64,000 nucleotides of DNA, taken from the NCBI GenBank assembly GCA_903813345.2, contig CAIIXF020000012.1:22520184-22584183 (forward strand), in the 5' to 3' direction. The DNA is from Owenia fusiformis (Eukaryota > Annelida > Polychaeta > Sabellida > Oweniidae). The notes under the pieces are model-generated. The model was not told where the DNA came from. It did no database searches and saw only the letters and a list, made by a program, of their open reading frames with translations. A program made the position numbers and the translations under genes. Below, piece by piece: positions 1-12,384 of this stretch (position 1 is the first letter of the stretch; every line of letters starts with the position of its first letter).

Positions 1-150
1 TACCAGATATTCTAAAAGAAGACAATGTAATGATACTTTCCTGAAAAAAGCAAGGAAATTGACACATGCCTTCATACTTTATTTTGTACCAGAAAATAAC
101 ATGTGCAGGTATAGCAATTTTTTACCAAAATGTTACTTTCCAGCTGTACC

Positions 151-1133
151 TTAAGGTGCTATGGAAGTTAACAGGAAATGACAAAACAGGAAGTGACAAA
201 TTTTTTTGCATTTTTAGACATTTTTTGAACAAAGATAACAGAGTTCTGTTTTGACCTACAGTCAATTCAACTAGTTCCAAATACCATTTACAGGTCCAGG
301 ATCACAATGTTCATGGTCGGAATGACCCTAAACATGATGAAATAACCTTTTCAGCCCTCTGAAAACATGACTGAAAAATAGCTAAAAGAAGGAGGTAGGA
401 ATAGTATGTATCCAACAGACCGAATATAATATTCGGTCTGTTATGATTGATACCCTTGGCATGGAAATCTCGGCGATATTTTGTGCACATAAATTTCTCG
501 TTTATTACAAGAATGTTCACCTTGAAAATTGGTGAATATGTTGAAGAGATGTTCATCTTAAACTAGATGCAAAAATATTTGTATAAGGAGGGTACAAGTT
601 GATATAAAATAATGAAATGTTCAGACTCACCAAAACTTCAGGATGTGTTCATAAGTAGATCGCGAAATCAATGTCAAGGACGTTTGAGTTCACGAGATCC
701 AAACGAGATATGCAAATTTTTGAACTTTGACTTTTAACTTCAAACACATGACCACTTGATTACCTCGGCCTTCTTCATGAATATTTCCGCTCTATTTACT
801 ATAAATGACGAAAATTGTATCAGTTAAAGCATTATATTGGGCACATATTCTGAAAAATTCAAAAGATTCTGTTCAGTGACCTTCCCTAGCTCCTACTTTT
901 AGCTTTTTTTCAGTCACACTTTCAAAGGGCTAAAAAGGTTATTTCATCATATTTGGGGTCATTCTGAACATGCACATTGTGATCCTGGTCATGTAAATAA
1001 TATATGGAAATAGTTAAATAGACTGGAGGTCAAACCAGAACTCTGTTATCTTTGTTCAAAAAATGTCTAGAAATGCAAAATTGTTTGTCACTTCCTGTTT
1101 CGTCATTTCCTGTTAACTTCCATAGCACCTTAA
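151..1133. repeat. ~1-kb palindromic (fold-back) DNA element
   Basis: The left end starts TTAAGGTGCTATGGAAGTTA and the right end is its reverse complement, finishing ...CCATAGCACCTTAA near 1133. The two arms can be followed inward for a few hundred bases (for example AGGAAGTGACAAA against TTTGTCACTTCCT, and the AACAAAGATAACAGAGTTCTG region against 1040-1060). No transposase remnant is visible. A related copy lies at 58646-59685. It is most likely a non-autonomous fold-back or MITE-type element; the family is not identified. Confidence 0.8.
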
Positions 1134-1769
1134 GAGAAGAACATTGTTGAATTCAGTTCACCATATCAATACTTATCCTTTCACTTGTCATTGTCCCACT
1201 AATGCTATTGTATTTCAACCAAGGCCACCTCTCAATCTGGTCTTCTGAAATACCTCAATGGTCCCGGCATAATATTTGAATTTAGCACAACCAACATACA
1301 GAACGAAGGTATCAGAAAAACGAATGAAACAGATTTGCATATATGAGCTCATTGCATTGACCCGAAAACAATTTTTGGCATCTCGACTGATTCATTAAAA
1401 TACTGAACGCAACTGATCTGATGAAGTTAATGAGCTTTTCATTGAAACAAAAATAATTGTGATGTCTCATAGGTGAAATTACAAAAGTTGAAAATGGAAA
1501 AAATATCTCTGATAATTTACTTTTCTCCTGGCATTTTTTGCGTGTGATTTAGTTATGCGCTTTTCGCGATCGTAGTAATATCACGAAAATTAATCTCTAT
1601 AAAATTGTCAATTTAATCCCTGGGGATTTGTGAAATTACCTTGGACTCAATAGTATTCCGTGACTTGTAATTCATGTGTTCAGTGTTATTAGGCTCGCCT
1701 AATTTTTTTTTCTCGGATAGGTATTCTGGCATATCCAACTCATGGTCATCCAGTATTTGTTTATTACAG
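1134..1769. other. Upstream sequence, no gene recognised
   Basis: AT-rich DNA between the fold-back element and the first visible NOC4L exon. I see no convincing exon here. The missing 5' exon of NOC4L (about 25-30 residues plus 5' UTR) either lies here unrecognised or upstream of the window. Confidence 0.5.
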
Positions 1770-4700
1770 AGCTTGAGGATTCAGAGAATAAAGAAATCTC
1801 GTCACTCCAGGTAGTCAAGAGATTAAGAGGAATTTTTCCGATATCTCATTTTTGAAAAAGTGGTCATTTTTATGTTTGCTACTTTACATTGTTGCTTTAA
1901 CTGGAAAAGTAGTGGAGTAGTGATTTTGTTGAAATTTATATGTGAATACTAAGAAGCAATTACACTTCCCAATGAAACTTTGGCTAGTTAGTGGCAATTT
2001 TGGAAAATGGTAGTCAATTCGGTATTTGTTATTTTCTGTCTTTTGCAACAACTTAAAGATAAGTGTCACTGATCTACTACTTTTCCAGTTATAGAAGCCA
2101 CATATAAAATTTCAACAATATTACTCCACAACTTTTTGAGTCAAAGTAAAAACATGAAATAACAAAGCATATTTGTTGAAATTTTGAAATATGTGAACTC
2201 TGAAAAGAATATTACACCTAGCTAATAGGCAGCCATTTCAAATAAAGGCAGTCAATTTTATTTGTGTTATTTTACATTTTGCTATGATTGGAAAAGTAGT
2301 GAAGCGATTTTGTTAATATTTAAAAACATATTACACTGTCTAATAACAATCTCAATCTAGCTAATAGGGAGCCATTTCAAAAAATGGCAGTCATGGTTGT
2401 TTGATGGGATTTACCTTGCCTCGGCATTGCTGTCATCTAGTTACCTAATTGTTTTCCAATTATATTACACAGAAACCACTTACAAAAAGTGATGAATTTT
2501 GAAGAACAACCGCAGAAATTTGTCAAAACCTTTCCTGTGTAAGCCCATTTAAAAAAGGAAAATGCTCCTTGTCAACTGTCCAGTTTAACACTCTTGGCTG
2601 TCTTGAAAACCCTATGATCAATTCCATCCTTTGCATTTTATCCTGAACTTATTGGATCAATTTCTGATTTCTAGTCTGAGGAGACTGATGTACAGCTGGT
2701 ATGTGTGCGTGTTCTCCATAAGATCTTCAACCAGCTGTTGGCTTCACAGCAGATGTGTTTACAACAGGCAGACACTGACAAGGACAAAGGTACCGATTCA
2801 GTAATCTTTAATCGAATTTATCCAAATTTCAGTATTGACCCAAACTACAATTCATTAAAGAATTGGTAGCGATTGAACATTTTGCTCTTAAAACAGTCAT
2901 CAAAAAATTCCGAATTTACATGTCATCAATGCACAGTAATGGTAACACGGTCTCGTTTATATCGTTCCGTATTGGTGGTTTTGTTGACATTAATACGGAA
3001 TAAATCACACCATTTCATGAATGAATAATTGTAATTTCTGTTATTTTCATCTATAGATGTCACCAGTGAGGGAAAGTACAGTAAATGGTTGAAGGAAAGA
3101 TACGCAGATGCTATCCAGCAGCTTCTAGGCCTGATATCTAGTGAACAGTCCAACCTACAGGAACTCTCCCTGTGTACCCTAATGAAGTTTGTAGCGAGTG
3201 AGGGTCAGAATCCACTCACCCACACTCAAGCCACTCATCTTACATTCCCAGTGGTTTTGTTTGAGGTATTATTCAATATTTCTCTCATTACTTTGGTATT
3301 GGCTCCATATATACTCTGCTACACATTTCAGGAATATAAGATTAGTGTGAAATGGATCCCTATCATTATTGCTTGTGATTTTCTGAATCCACTTTGAGTT
3401 CTTTGATTGCTTGTCCAATTTTATTAAGATAGTTGAAGGTCAATTGTTTTGGCAAATGCCAGATGCAATGTCAAGGTGTGTTACACCAGAAATCTAAATA
3501 AATTAATAAAACCTAACAACCTTAAATCCAATTTTATTTTTCTCTTGATATATTTCGAGATTAATATACATATATGCATGTATACTTTAGTGGAAGGATA
3601 CGCCAATGACATTTCCTTAATCTTTTTTAGATGATTCTTGGAAAGCTGTTATCACAGCAACAGAATATGTCATCTTTAATAGGTCGGTTTCAAGAGTATG
3701 TTGAATATGATGACGTTCGATATTTCGTCTTGAAAACCCTGCGGAAACAATTGAAAGATTCCAGCATAAAGGTGAGGGTAATGAATAGCAGCAAATAGTG
3801 CTCTGGGAGAAATAGCAGATTCAGTGAGCTCTCAGTATTAAGCCATGGCTCTCAATAGACTTTACTTGCTATAAATTAATCAACATATCGCAAATCTCAA
3901 AGATAACATTTCATCATCAATGCCAAAAAACTTGATATTCTTCCTATACAAGGATAATAAAGTTGATAAATGGATATGTAGTTTGATTATCAGCAACTTA
4001 GATTATCAACAAAATAGGCATCCAAAAAAAAGAATTTTGTGTGGTTGGGTACAGCAAATTGGAAGTGGAGAGTGAATGGTTATCCGTGAATAATCTGGCT
4101 AATTATTGTATCATACCTATTAGGATTGTTCTCCCAGTATTAAGTTATGCTTGTGTTTTTCAGAAAACAGACATCTTCCTTGGGAATGTTTTCTGTATGT
4201 TGGAACTGATGAAGGTGCCAGAAGTGAAAGAAGATCAACTGTTGGACAACTTTATCTCACTGAAACCAGGTACATGTGCCCTAAAAATACATTATAAGGT
4301 GACCTGTGCCTAACCAGTTATTGCTACCTCCATGGATTTGGTCAAGCAAGCAGATTACACAAATGCCCACTGAGGAAATGACATTATTCTTATACCTCCC
4401 CATCATATATCTCTGTACAATTCTCATTTTACTGATTCTGAAATTATTACATTTTTCCAATTATTCACTTTGTATAGTACCCTACTGTTACTACAGTGCT
4501 GAGAGATCCATAAAGTGTCAAATGTCCTTTGAAGTTTTTGTGTCTCAGCTTCTCTTAAGCTTTATCAATTGATGTTCTAAGCTTGTTAAACTTTTTTTTG
4601 GTCTGTATCCTGTATATTTTCTTTGTAAAAAATCATTTTTATTACACCCTTATTGTTATAGTCTACATCCTGTATATATTCTAAAGACCAATAAACTTAT

Positions 4701-7700
4701 TAATTTCTTCATGAAAAATTATTTTTATTAAATAGTCAATTATTACAGTCTATATCCTGTATATGTTCTTTATAAAAATAATTTTAGGCCCTGAATGTGT
4801 AACCAAAGTAACAACCAGGAAGGAACAACAAAAAATCTTCACCAGTGCATGGCTTGAATTCCTCCAAAACAAAGTGAGTCAACTTTTTGTTCATTTCTGC
4901 AAATGTCATGCTGACTATGCAAGATCCAGTTGTCAATCTATTTGTGAAATTGTTTTTCTATCATTTTACAAGTAATAACAAATAGAATATATACATGTAA
5001 TTGTTATATTTTTTAACTGATGAAGATGTATTGATCTTTATCCCATGCCAAGTAAAGTTTTAGGGAGATAAGTTGGTAAGATATACCTGTATCCTGATTT
5101 TGAGGTTTCCATATCTTGAACCTCCATATCTCCCGCCATATCTACCGCTCCAGGGCATATCTTTCCGCTTCGAAAAAAAAATTTGAAAAAATAAGAAAAA
5201 ATTAAAAAAAAAGAAAAAATGTGAAAAAAATTGAAAAAAGAAAAAAAAAGAAAAAATTGAAAGAAAATTAGAAAACTCTACTTGGTATAGGATAAAGCAG
5301 TTATGTACGGTCGGTTTGGATGTGGGGTTCATCCTTCGTGAGATATGCACATATACCTTCGGCCCCTACGGTCCCTCAGGTAGAAATGCATATCTCCCTC
5401 TGGATAAACCCCATATTCAAAACCTCCCAGTACATAACCCTTATTTATCATGCCCACGCATGATATATAAACAAATTATCACACTCCAGAGTTCCCATGT
5501 CGTATAAGCCTGATTTGGTTCAAATATCAAAGGATAACATCAACTATTAAGTAGTTTGATTCAATGAAAACACTAAAAATATTGAAATCGACAATTACCG
5601 TCTGCCTTCTTAGATGCGAAGGTTACAGCCGTTACCTTCGCTTGATACTTGCTAGTGTAGTTATTTGGTGGTTTCACTCTGGTGCTCACAGATATGCTCC
5701 TTGTTGTTTTCCAGTTAACCATGAGTCTTTACAAGAAAGTCTTGATAATCCTACATGAGAAAGTCATGCCTTATATGACTACTCCAGTTCTATTAGCAGA
5801 TTTCCTCACTCAATCGTACAATATAGGTATGTAGTCATGTCATGTGATATACCATATAATAAAGGCTTGTAGTCATGTGATATGTCATACATGTAGTCAT
5901 GTGATATGTCGTGCAATATAGGTATGTAGTCATGTGATATGTCATATAATAAAGGTTTGCAGTCATGTGATGAATATCGGCATGGTTTAAGTCATCTTGC
6001 AACACAATATATGAAAGCAGTTGCAATAAAGAGTAACAATACACTAACTATGTATTATAGTTCATCTTATTTGAAAAATCCAATATTTATGATTTCAAGA
6101 CATGTACAATTCGACTTGGGATTAAATTAGAAATGTAGCTTTATGATTACGAAATAATAAATGTTTGGATGGTATGAACATTCATGGAAACAGAGCATAT
6201 ATTATTTAGCCCCTCCGGAAGTTTCATATTGTCCCTTAGTATTAATTCATATTGAGTCCCTCCTAAAAAATAACCTGTGTACGTTGTGGTATACATGTAC
6301 ACTTATTCATATCTCCTGAGTGTAAATTTGAGCCTTAATGTATTATAGGGGGTGCAATAAGCCTACTGGCGTTAAATGGACTGTTTATACTGGTGAATAA
6401 ATATAATCTGTAAGTACTTCAATTTCTTCTTTTTTAACAATGTGGATTCTGGTCCTGATCAGTTTTAAAAGTCATTTAAATCATTTATGAGGAAAAATCT
6501 AACATCATGTTAAAATTTAATGTTTTTTGACACATTGTTATGGTCACCATTTTGTCTAATGCTTGTTTGTTTATTTATTTATTGTTTCAAATTGTTTCCA
6601 TGCACTGTGTCAGCATTCAGCATTTGTAATAGTTTATTGATTGACTGCACTTCCCTAAAACCATTGAAATTTTATTTATTGTCTCAAACAAACAAACAAA
6701 CAAACAAACAGATATATCATTTAATATTGTACAGTCTGTACAATTTTTTGAAATTGTTTAAAAATCATATCAGCTTGTTTTGACATCCAGACTTAGTGAA
6801 TGTTCTGTGTGAGAATTTACTCTAAGTCTTTGTCCCAGCTCTATTATGAGCTGACTTGAACAACATGCTTTTCTGGGTCTCATGATTTTCGCTAATCTTT
6901 CCAGTGACTACCCAGAATTCTACAGCAAACTTTACAGTATGTTTGAGCCAGGTGTTGTCCATGCTAAGTACAGGGCACGATTCTTTCATTTGGCAGATAT
7001 ATTTCTAACATCAACGTAAGTGGTTTGTGATGATACTTCTTATTGAAAACAAATTGTAATCTATTAGACTATCACAGGGAGATATGCTGAGTACTAAATT
7101 AGTACAAAATTAGTACTAAACTAGCACTCGTGCCATGAGTACTCATGAGTGCACTTTTGCCAGAGTGCTAATTTATTACTACTTGAGTGCTATTTTAGTA
7201 CTAATTTTGTGAAAAATAAGGGTTTATTTTAGTACCGTTTTAGTAACAATATTTTAAGTAATGATTTAGTACTAAATGAGTGCTATTTTAGTACTAAAAA
7301 ATTGCTCATTTAGCACTAAAATATTGTTCATTTACTAAATAATAAGCACTCAGTGGGTATCATTCTAGTTCGGACACAATTCACATGCTACCCTTAATTT
7401 TGTTCTTTAGACTTACTCCTATGTCAGCTTGTAATTGTAACACATATAGAACTCACTTACTTTGTAATTTTAGTAACTTCTCATTCAATACAACTTACCT
7501 CATCTTTCACTTATTCTAGGTAACAAATCAATGTATATATACAGGGTGTCTCAAAAAAATGTACCCAAAAGTATATCAAGAGCACAGATAAACCTATCAA
7601 TATTTTCAGACATTTTTTGCATGGTCATGTAGCCAAAACATGAAAGTTTTCTCCCCAATACACCATTTTTATTTCAGTCTTTTCTTTTCGATGCTTTACC

Positions 7701-10700
7701 CTTTGCCTTTTACAGCAGATAATCGATGTAACCTCATATTTCGATGACAGCCTGTATCCATACTGCTACATTGTTCATCACATTTGATAATAATTCCGGT
7801 GGATATGTTTTGGAATTCTCTTTGGATGTTGCCCTTAAGTTGTTCTCGGTCTTTTTGCTTGGAATGAGCATTAAAACACTCCTTCAAATAGCCACAGAGA
7901 AAGATGTTTGAGGATGACGATTGCAGAAAAAACACAGATAATCAGATCAATTATCGGCAAATGATTCAGGAGCTACCTTCCAGAGTTAGGCAGGCTTGCC
8001 TGGAGACCAAATGATATCCAAATGAAAGCTACAGTGGTGTCAAATTGATACACACAACAAAAGCAACACTGGAATCCCAACGAATACAGTTTCTTTAACC
8101 TCTGACCTCTCTGTATAAGGGGGCTATAAGACATTGTGAGGGCCTCCCTATTCACCATATTTGACGGCCCATACTTTTTTCTCTGAGGCTATTTGAAGGA
8201 CCATTTTTATGCTAAACCCAAGCTAAGAGACCTAGAACAACTTAAGACCAGCATCCGAACAGAAATCAAAACATTCCACCAGAAATATCAAATGTGATGA
8301 ACAATGTAGTAGTAAGGATGCAGACTGTCATCGAAATATGAGGTTACATTGAATATGTGGTGTAAAAGGTAACGGGTTAAAGTATCAAAAAGGCAAAACT
8401 GAATTAAAAACTGTATATAAGGGGAAAAACTTTCATCTTTTATCTACAAGACCATGCAAAAAATGTCTGAAAATATTGATTGGTTTGTCTATGGTGTTGA
8501 TATACTTTTGGGTACATTTTTTTGAGACACCCTATATATGCACTTTTCTCAAGAATGGAACAGTATGGTGTCTGTCATTTTGTTTCCTAGCTTCAACACG
8601 TTACATGAAATAGCTACAGGAATGGGAATTTTTGGAAAAGCTTCATAATATATTTATCCATGTTTTCGTATAATTAAAATGTAATTTATTACGTATTCTA
8701 TATTTCATTTCATCATTTTAAAAAAAAATTATCAACATTTTAATCTTTGAGTACTATTCTATCACTCGTGAAACATGAGCAATAAATTAGTGCTCATAAT
8801 ATGAGCACTCATTGAGTAATGAAAAATCAATGAAATTAGCGCTACTTTATCACTCATCATATGAGTACTCATTTAGTACTAAAACATGCAATTAATTAGT
8901 GCTCATAGTATGAGTGCTCATTGAGTAATAAAAAATCAATGAAATTAGCGCTATTTTATCACTCATCATATGAGTACTCATTTAGTACTAAAACATGCAA
9001 TAAATCAGTACTCATGTCATAAGTGCTCATTTAGTAGTAATATTTGCTGAAATGAGTACTCAATTAGCGCTAAAATGCCATGAGTACTATTTTAGTACTC
9101 GGCATATCTCCCTGTGAACTAATGTTCTTTGAGGCGTTTCAATGATATCAGTGTTTTACCACGATTATTTATCTTTTTATCATACCTAAAGAAAGGTAAG
9201 ATATTGTCGTCTGCTTAGTGGGCATCTTGGAAGTTTTTAGATAAATTTTGTCATCGCGATTCCAGGAAAACCACTCAACAGACTTATTTCAAATTTTTAC
9301 ACATGTTAAATGGTATGAAGTTCTATAGCTGATTAACTTTTTGGTGGCCATCTAGGATTCTGGCGGCCGTCTTGGACGTTCTTAGATAAATTTTATCATT
9401 GCGATTCCAGGAAAAGCACTAAACAAATTTGTACACATGTTACATGGTACGTAAGTTCTAGAGCTGATTAACCTTTCAGCTGCCATATTGCATTCTGGTG
9501 GCCATTTTGGAAGCTTTTAGATAAATCTTGTCATCGCGATTCCAGTAAAATAATTTTGGAAGTTTTTATTAGATTAATCTTGTTAATCGCGATTCTATGA
9601 AAACCATTTCACAGATTTACTTCAAATTTCTTCCAAGTTCTACAGCTGATTAACTTTAAGTTGGCCATCTTGCTTTCTGGGTCAAATAGCCCACACTACT
9701 ATGTTTAAGGTACAATATTGTTCCCCTGTGCCTTGTTCATACAAAATGTGACAGCCAAATTGGATTTGTTTTTGTAGGCATTTACCAGCGTATTTGATAG
9801 CTGCATTTGCAAAACGTTTGTCCAGAATAGCACTGACAGCTCCCCCTTGTGGCAGTAGTATCATTCTCCAGTTCATATACAATTTGTTAATTCGGCATCC
9901 TAACTGTAGAGTACTGCTCCACAGGGACAATCAACAAGAAGGTAAGTTAAGCTTGAGGTGTAGGGCAGCTTGACCCTGAAGTGGGTCAGGTTGACCTTTG
10001 GGGCCAGGTCATGTTGACTTTAAAGGTGCAACAATTAGTGCAACGATTCAACGATCATCGATTGGGGTCAAAATATATTTAAGTCTCCAGTCTCAGTCTC
10101 ATCAGTGTCAATGAATAAATAAAAGCATTTTATCGATTGTACTTAATGTTTAGTGATCTTTAAACATTTTACAGCACACTTAGATTTGCGAATGCACGAA
10201 ACATGAACCAAAAAAAAGTGAGACGGAAAAAATTAAAATCGGACTCACATTTTTCAACTGAGTTGCATCCCTAGGACTCAGGCTACCATGAATACTGAAA
10301 AGTTATATCTTATGGAATCAAAATGGAAATCTGCAACCTTACTATAGTTTCTTTATTTGATAGAATTTGATCTGACCACTGACCCTTACAATATCAATGA
10401 ACAGGACCCAGCCAAATCTAGAGCCATGGACAGCTCCCTATGGGAGATAAAGGTAAGAATAACCTATTTATTGTAAAAGCCAAAGGCAGCTCATTACTGA
10501 TCTCCATATACTTTTGACCTATTGGTAGGTCAGTTATATGTGTTTTTATCAATTTTGTCACCATCTATAGATCTGATTCTGCATTGGAATAAGCTAGATT
10601 ATTTGGTTTTTATGTCACCACCAAAAAGTGGTGACATATTGTTATGGTCTATTTTATTTTGACGGCGGTTGGCGATCGGTGTCTTTAACAAATCTTTACA

Positions 10701-11957
10701 ACTTCCAAAAACTTAACAAATACTGTTTAGACTGACCTCAATTTTTTTCAAAATCATCTTGAAGTGATCAGAAGTTCATATCTGACTTTAGATTTGAGAT
10801 TTGACCTTCAATGACCTTCTCAAGGTCAACTTGCTTAAAATCGACCAATTTTTTTCAAATCATCTACAACTTATCAGAAGTTCAAATCTGACTTTAGTTT
10901 TGAGATTTGACCTTCAATGGCCTTCTCAAGGTCAAAAAAGCATATTGTTATGGTGTCTGTTTTTTTTTGACGGTGGTTGGCAATCGGCGTCGGTAACAAA
11001 TTCTTACAACTTCCAATAACTTAACAAAGACTGTTTAGACTGACTTCAATTTTTTCAAAATCATCTACAAGTTATCAAAACTTCAAATCTGACTTTAGAT
11101 TTGAGATTTGACCTTCAATGACTCAAAAAGGTCTTTTTATTTAACTTGCTTCTAGTTGACAATTTTTAAAAAAAAATCATCTACAAGTTATCAGAAGAAC
11201 CTGCATTACAACAGCACTGTTATCATATCATTGCCTACCCTTAATCATTGCAGATATTACAACAGCATTAATATCATATCATTGCCTACCCTTATGTATT
11301 TTCAGACATTACAACAGCACTGTTATCATATCATTGCCTACCCTTATGTATTCTCAGACATTACAACAGCACTGTTATCATATCATTGCCTACCCTTATG
11401 TATTTTCAGACATTACAACAGCACTATAACCATAATGTAGCAAACCAAGCTAAGAGATGTGACTACCCACTAGCACACACAGAATCTGACTTTGGAGAAA
11501 TACTAGAGACCACAATTCTCCAGGTGCAGTAGTCTTGTCTTCAATATCTCAAAGTCTCTTAAGGATCAGTTTCATTTCTGCAGGAAATTCTCCCTCTCTC
11601 TTTACTAAAATGTATTACAACATAAATATATACTTAGTATTTATTATTATGTTGCCATATAATAGTTAACACTGATTTCATTAAATTTTTGATTGCTTCT
11701 TTAAAGTGTGATTTTTCACATTTACACAGTTTTTCTAGATGAAGCTTGTCAAATGGAAATAACTTTGTGTGGTTGGAAATGATATGTTGACAAATAAATT
11801 ACACATAGAAATATCATTTCTCTTGACTTTCATTTTTCAGTTAATTGAGAAAGAGACCTCCAAGAAGATCAAAGAAGGGATTCCCACAAACTTTGAAGAA
11901 CCTAAAAGTTTAGTGATGGATATTGCATCTGGACAACTTTGGGACTTTTCAAGTTAG
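1770..11957 (+). CDS. NOC4L: Nucleolar complex protein 4 homologue (Noc4/NOC4L), 5' partial
   Basis: Noc4 pairs with Nop14 in the nucleolus and is needed for maturation and export of the 40S ribosomal subunit; it belongs to the CBF/MAK21 family. Exons: 1770-1810, 2675-2789, 3057-3265, 3631-3771, 4164-4269, 4788-4873, 5715-5826, 6349-6409, 6905-7015, 9778-9941, 10364-10452, 11410-11523, 11841-11957. All junctions are GT..AG and phases agree throughout, giving about 487 residues; human NOC4L has 516. The family core is plain: SLYKKVL (5724), GGAISLLALNGLFIL (6349), DYPEFYSKLY, VHAKYRARFFHLADIFL (6905-7015), HLPAYLIAAFAKRLSRIAL (9778) and DPAKSRAMDSSLWEI (10364). Translation ends LWDFSS at a TAG, 11955-11957. 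The first exon (1770-1810) is the least certain: it joins to give SSLQ-SEE, matching the family's LQSE motif. The large intron 7016-9777 carries nested mobile elements. Confidence 0.93.
1884..2400. repeat. Degenerate repeat units in NOC4L intron
   Basis: A phrase close to CTGGAAAAGTAGTGGAG, followed by an AT-rich stretch and a GGCAGTCA-type ending, recurs loosely around 1897, 2080 (inverted sense), 2287 and between. The copies are diverged and not in perfect register, so this is an old tandem or dispersed repeat, not a gene. Confidence 0.4.
5163..5280. repeat. A-rich low-complexity tract in NOC4L intron
   Basis: About 110 bases almost wholly of A with scattered G and T (runs such as GAAAAAAAAA). 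It produces Phe-rich reading frames on the minus strand that are not genes. It lies in the intron between the exons ending at 4873 and starting at 5715. Confidence 0.8.
5825..5975. repeat. Short degenerate tandem repeat (GTAGTCATGTGATATGTCAT)
   Basis: Four or so degenerate copies of a GTAGTCATGTGATATG phrase with ATATAATAAAGG spacers sit immediately after the splice donor at 5827. The first copy begins in the donor itself (GTATGTAGTCATGTCATGTG). It generates a Tyr/Met/Thr repeat frame on the minus strand that is not a gene. Confidence 0.65.
7073..9116. mobile_element. ~2-kb DNA element with AGTACT-rich subterminal repeats
   Basis: The ends are inverted copies: CACAGGGAGATATGCTGAGT at the left and ...ACTCGGCATATCTCCCTGTG at the right. 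Inside both ends, about 250-370 bases are built from dozens of copies of AGTACT/GTACTAAA/GAGTACTCAT words (7085-7330 and 8745-9105). The centre is occupied by a second element (7542-8534). No transposase belonging to the outer element is visible, so it is non-autonomous. Target-site duplication is not clear. It lies inside a NOC4L intron. Confidence 0.75.
7542..8534. mobile_element. Mariner-like fold-back element nested in the 7073-9116 element
   Basis: The terminal inverted repeat begins CAGGGTGTCTCAAAAAAATG and is matched by CATTTTTTTGAGACACCCT at the right; TA sits at both flanks, as expected for Tc1/mariner insertion. The arms extend about 90 bp almost perfectly and then continue imperfectly to about 290 bp. 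On the minus strand about 7700-7930 the reading frame contains IFLCGYLKE followed by an R-x3-C-like region, which resembles the C-terminal part of mariner-group transposases (the family's FFLWGYLK box). The transposase is broken, so this copy is dead. Confidence 0.75.
9220..9700. repeat. Degenerate ~140-bp tandem repeat
   Basis: Three to four diverged copies of a unit containing GGCCATCTTGGAAG, TTAGATAAATTTTGTCATCG, CGATTCCAGGAAAA and GAGCTGATTAAC. Starts fall near 9225, 9365, 9503 and 9550 (truncated). Intronic in NOC4L; no coding sense. Confidence 0.7.
10600..11200. repeat. Degenerate repeat block with inverted GTCACCAC ends
   Basis: It opens with a small hairpin (TATGTCACCACC / GGTGGTGACATA type, 10611-10630) and then has degenerate copies of phrases such as TTGACGGCGGTTGGCGATCG, TAACAAATCTTTACAACTTCC and TTGAGATTTGACCTTCAATG, which recur near 10660/10965 and 10790/10900/11105. 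It lies between NOC4L exons ending 10452 and starting 11410. Confidence 0.6.
11206..11409 (+). repeat. 52-bp tandem repeat carrying copies of a NOC4L splice acceptor
   Basis: The unit begins ACATTACAACAGCACTGTTA and ends ...TATTTTCAG. Acceptor-like CAG/ACATTACAACAG junctions end at 11253, 11305, 11357 and 11409, exactly 52 bp apart. The last is the true NOC4L acceptor: the exon from 11410 reads TLQQHYNHNV, matching the family. The copies reproduce the polypyrimidine end of the intron and the first bases of the exon. Use of the acceptors 52 or 104 bp upstream shifts the frame; the one 156 bp upstream is in frame but reads ILQQH-stop. Confidence 0.85.
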
Positions 11958-12384
11958 AAGCTAACTGATTAAAATGAATCACTCTTGAAATTATAAACTG
12001 GGATACAGTTGTGCTGTTGGCAAGGGACTTTAAGGGACTCTTCAGTCTCTCAAATTGGAAGCTACTCTGTGACTTTAAAATGAACGGTCACATATCAAAT
12101 TATAAACTGGGATACAGTTGTTACCTTGGTAACTAGTCAACTGATCTGGTCCCCCAGACATGTCATTCCAAAACAGCTTGTCATAATATAACTGATATAA
12201 ATCCTTACTGTTAATACAGAATGGGGCAACATGACATACACAGGTATGGATATTACATATTGCTAGTAATCTAATAAAATATATCATATGAATAGCAGAG
12301 AAAAGAGTTTGGATTATATTGGACACAAAAGTGAGATGTTTAAGACCGAGATTCTATGAGTTGTCTATCTACACAATTTCGGTC
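11958..12384 (+). other. NOC4L 3' untranslated region (approximate)
   Basis: Sequence after the TAG stop. A block containing AATTATAAACTGGGATACAG occurs twice, at about 11989 and 12094, a small tandem duplication of about 105 bp. An AATAAA hexamer at 12273-12278 is a plausible polyadenylation signal. The transcript end cannot be fixed from sequence. Confidence 0.5.

Noticed and set aside
11156-11440. 94-residue frame rich in LLSYHCLP
   Set aside because: It is the 52-bp repeat read in three successive frames; the true exon starts at 11410 in another frame.
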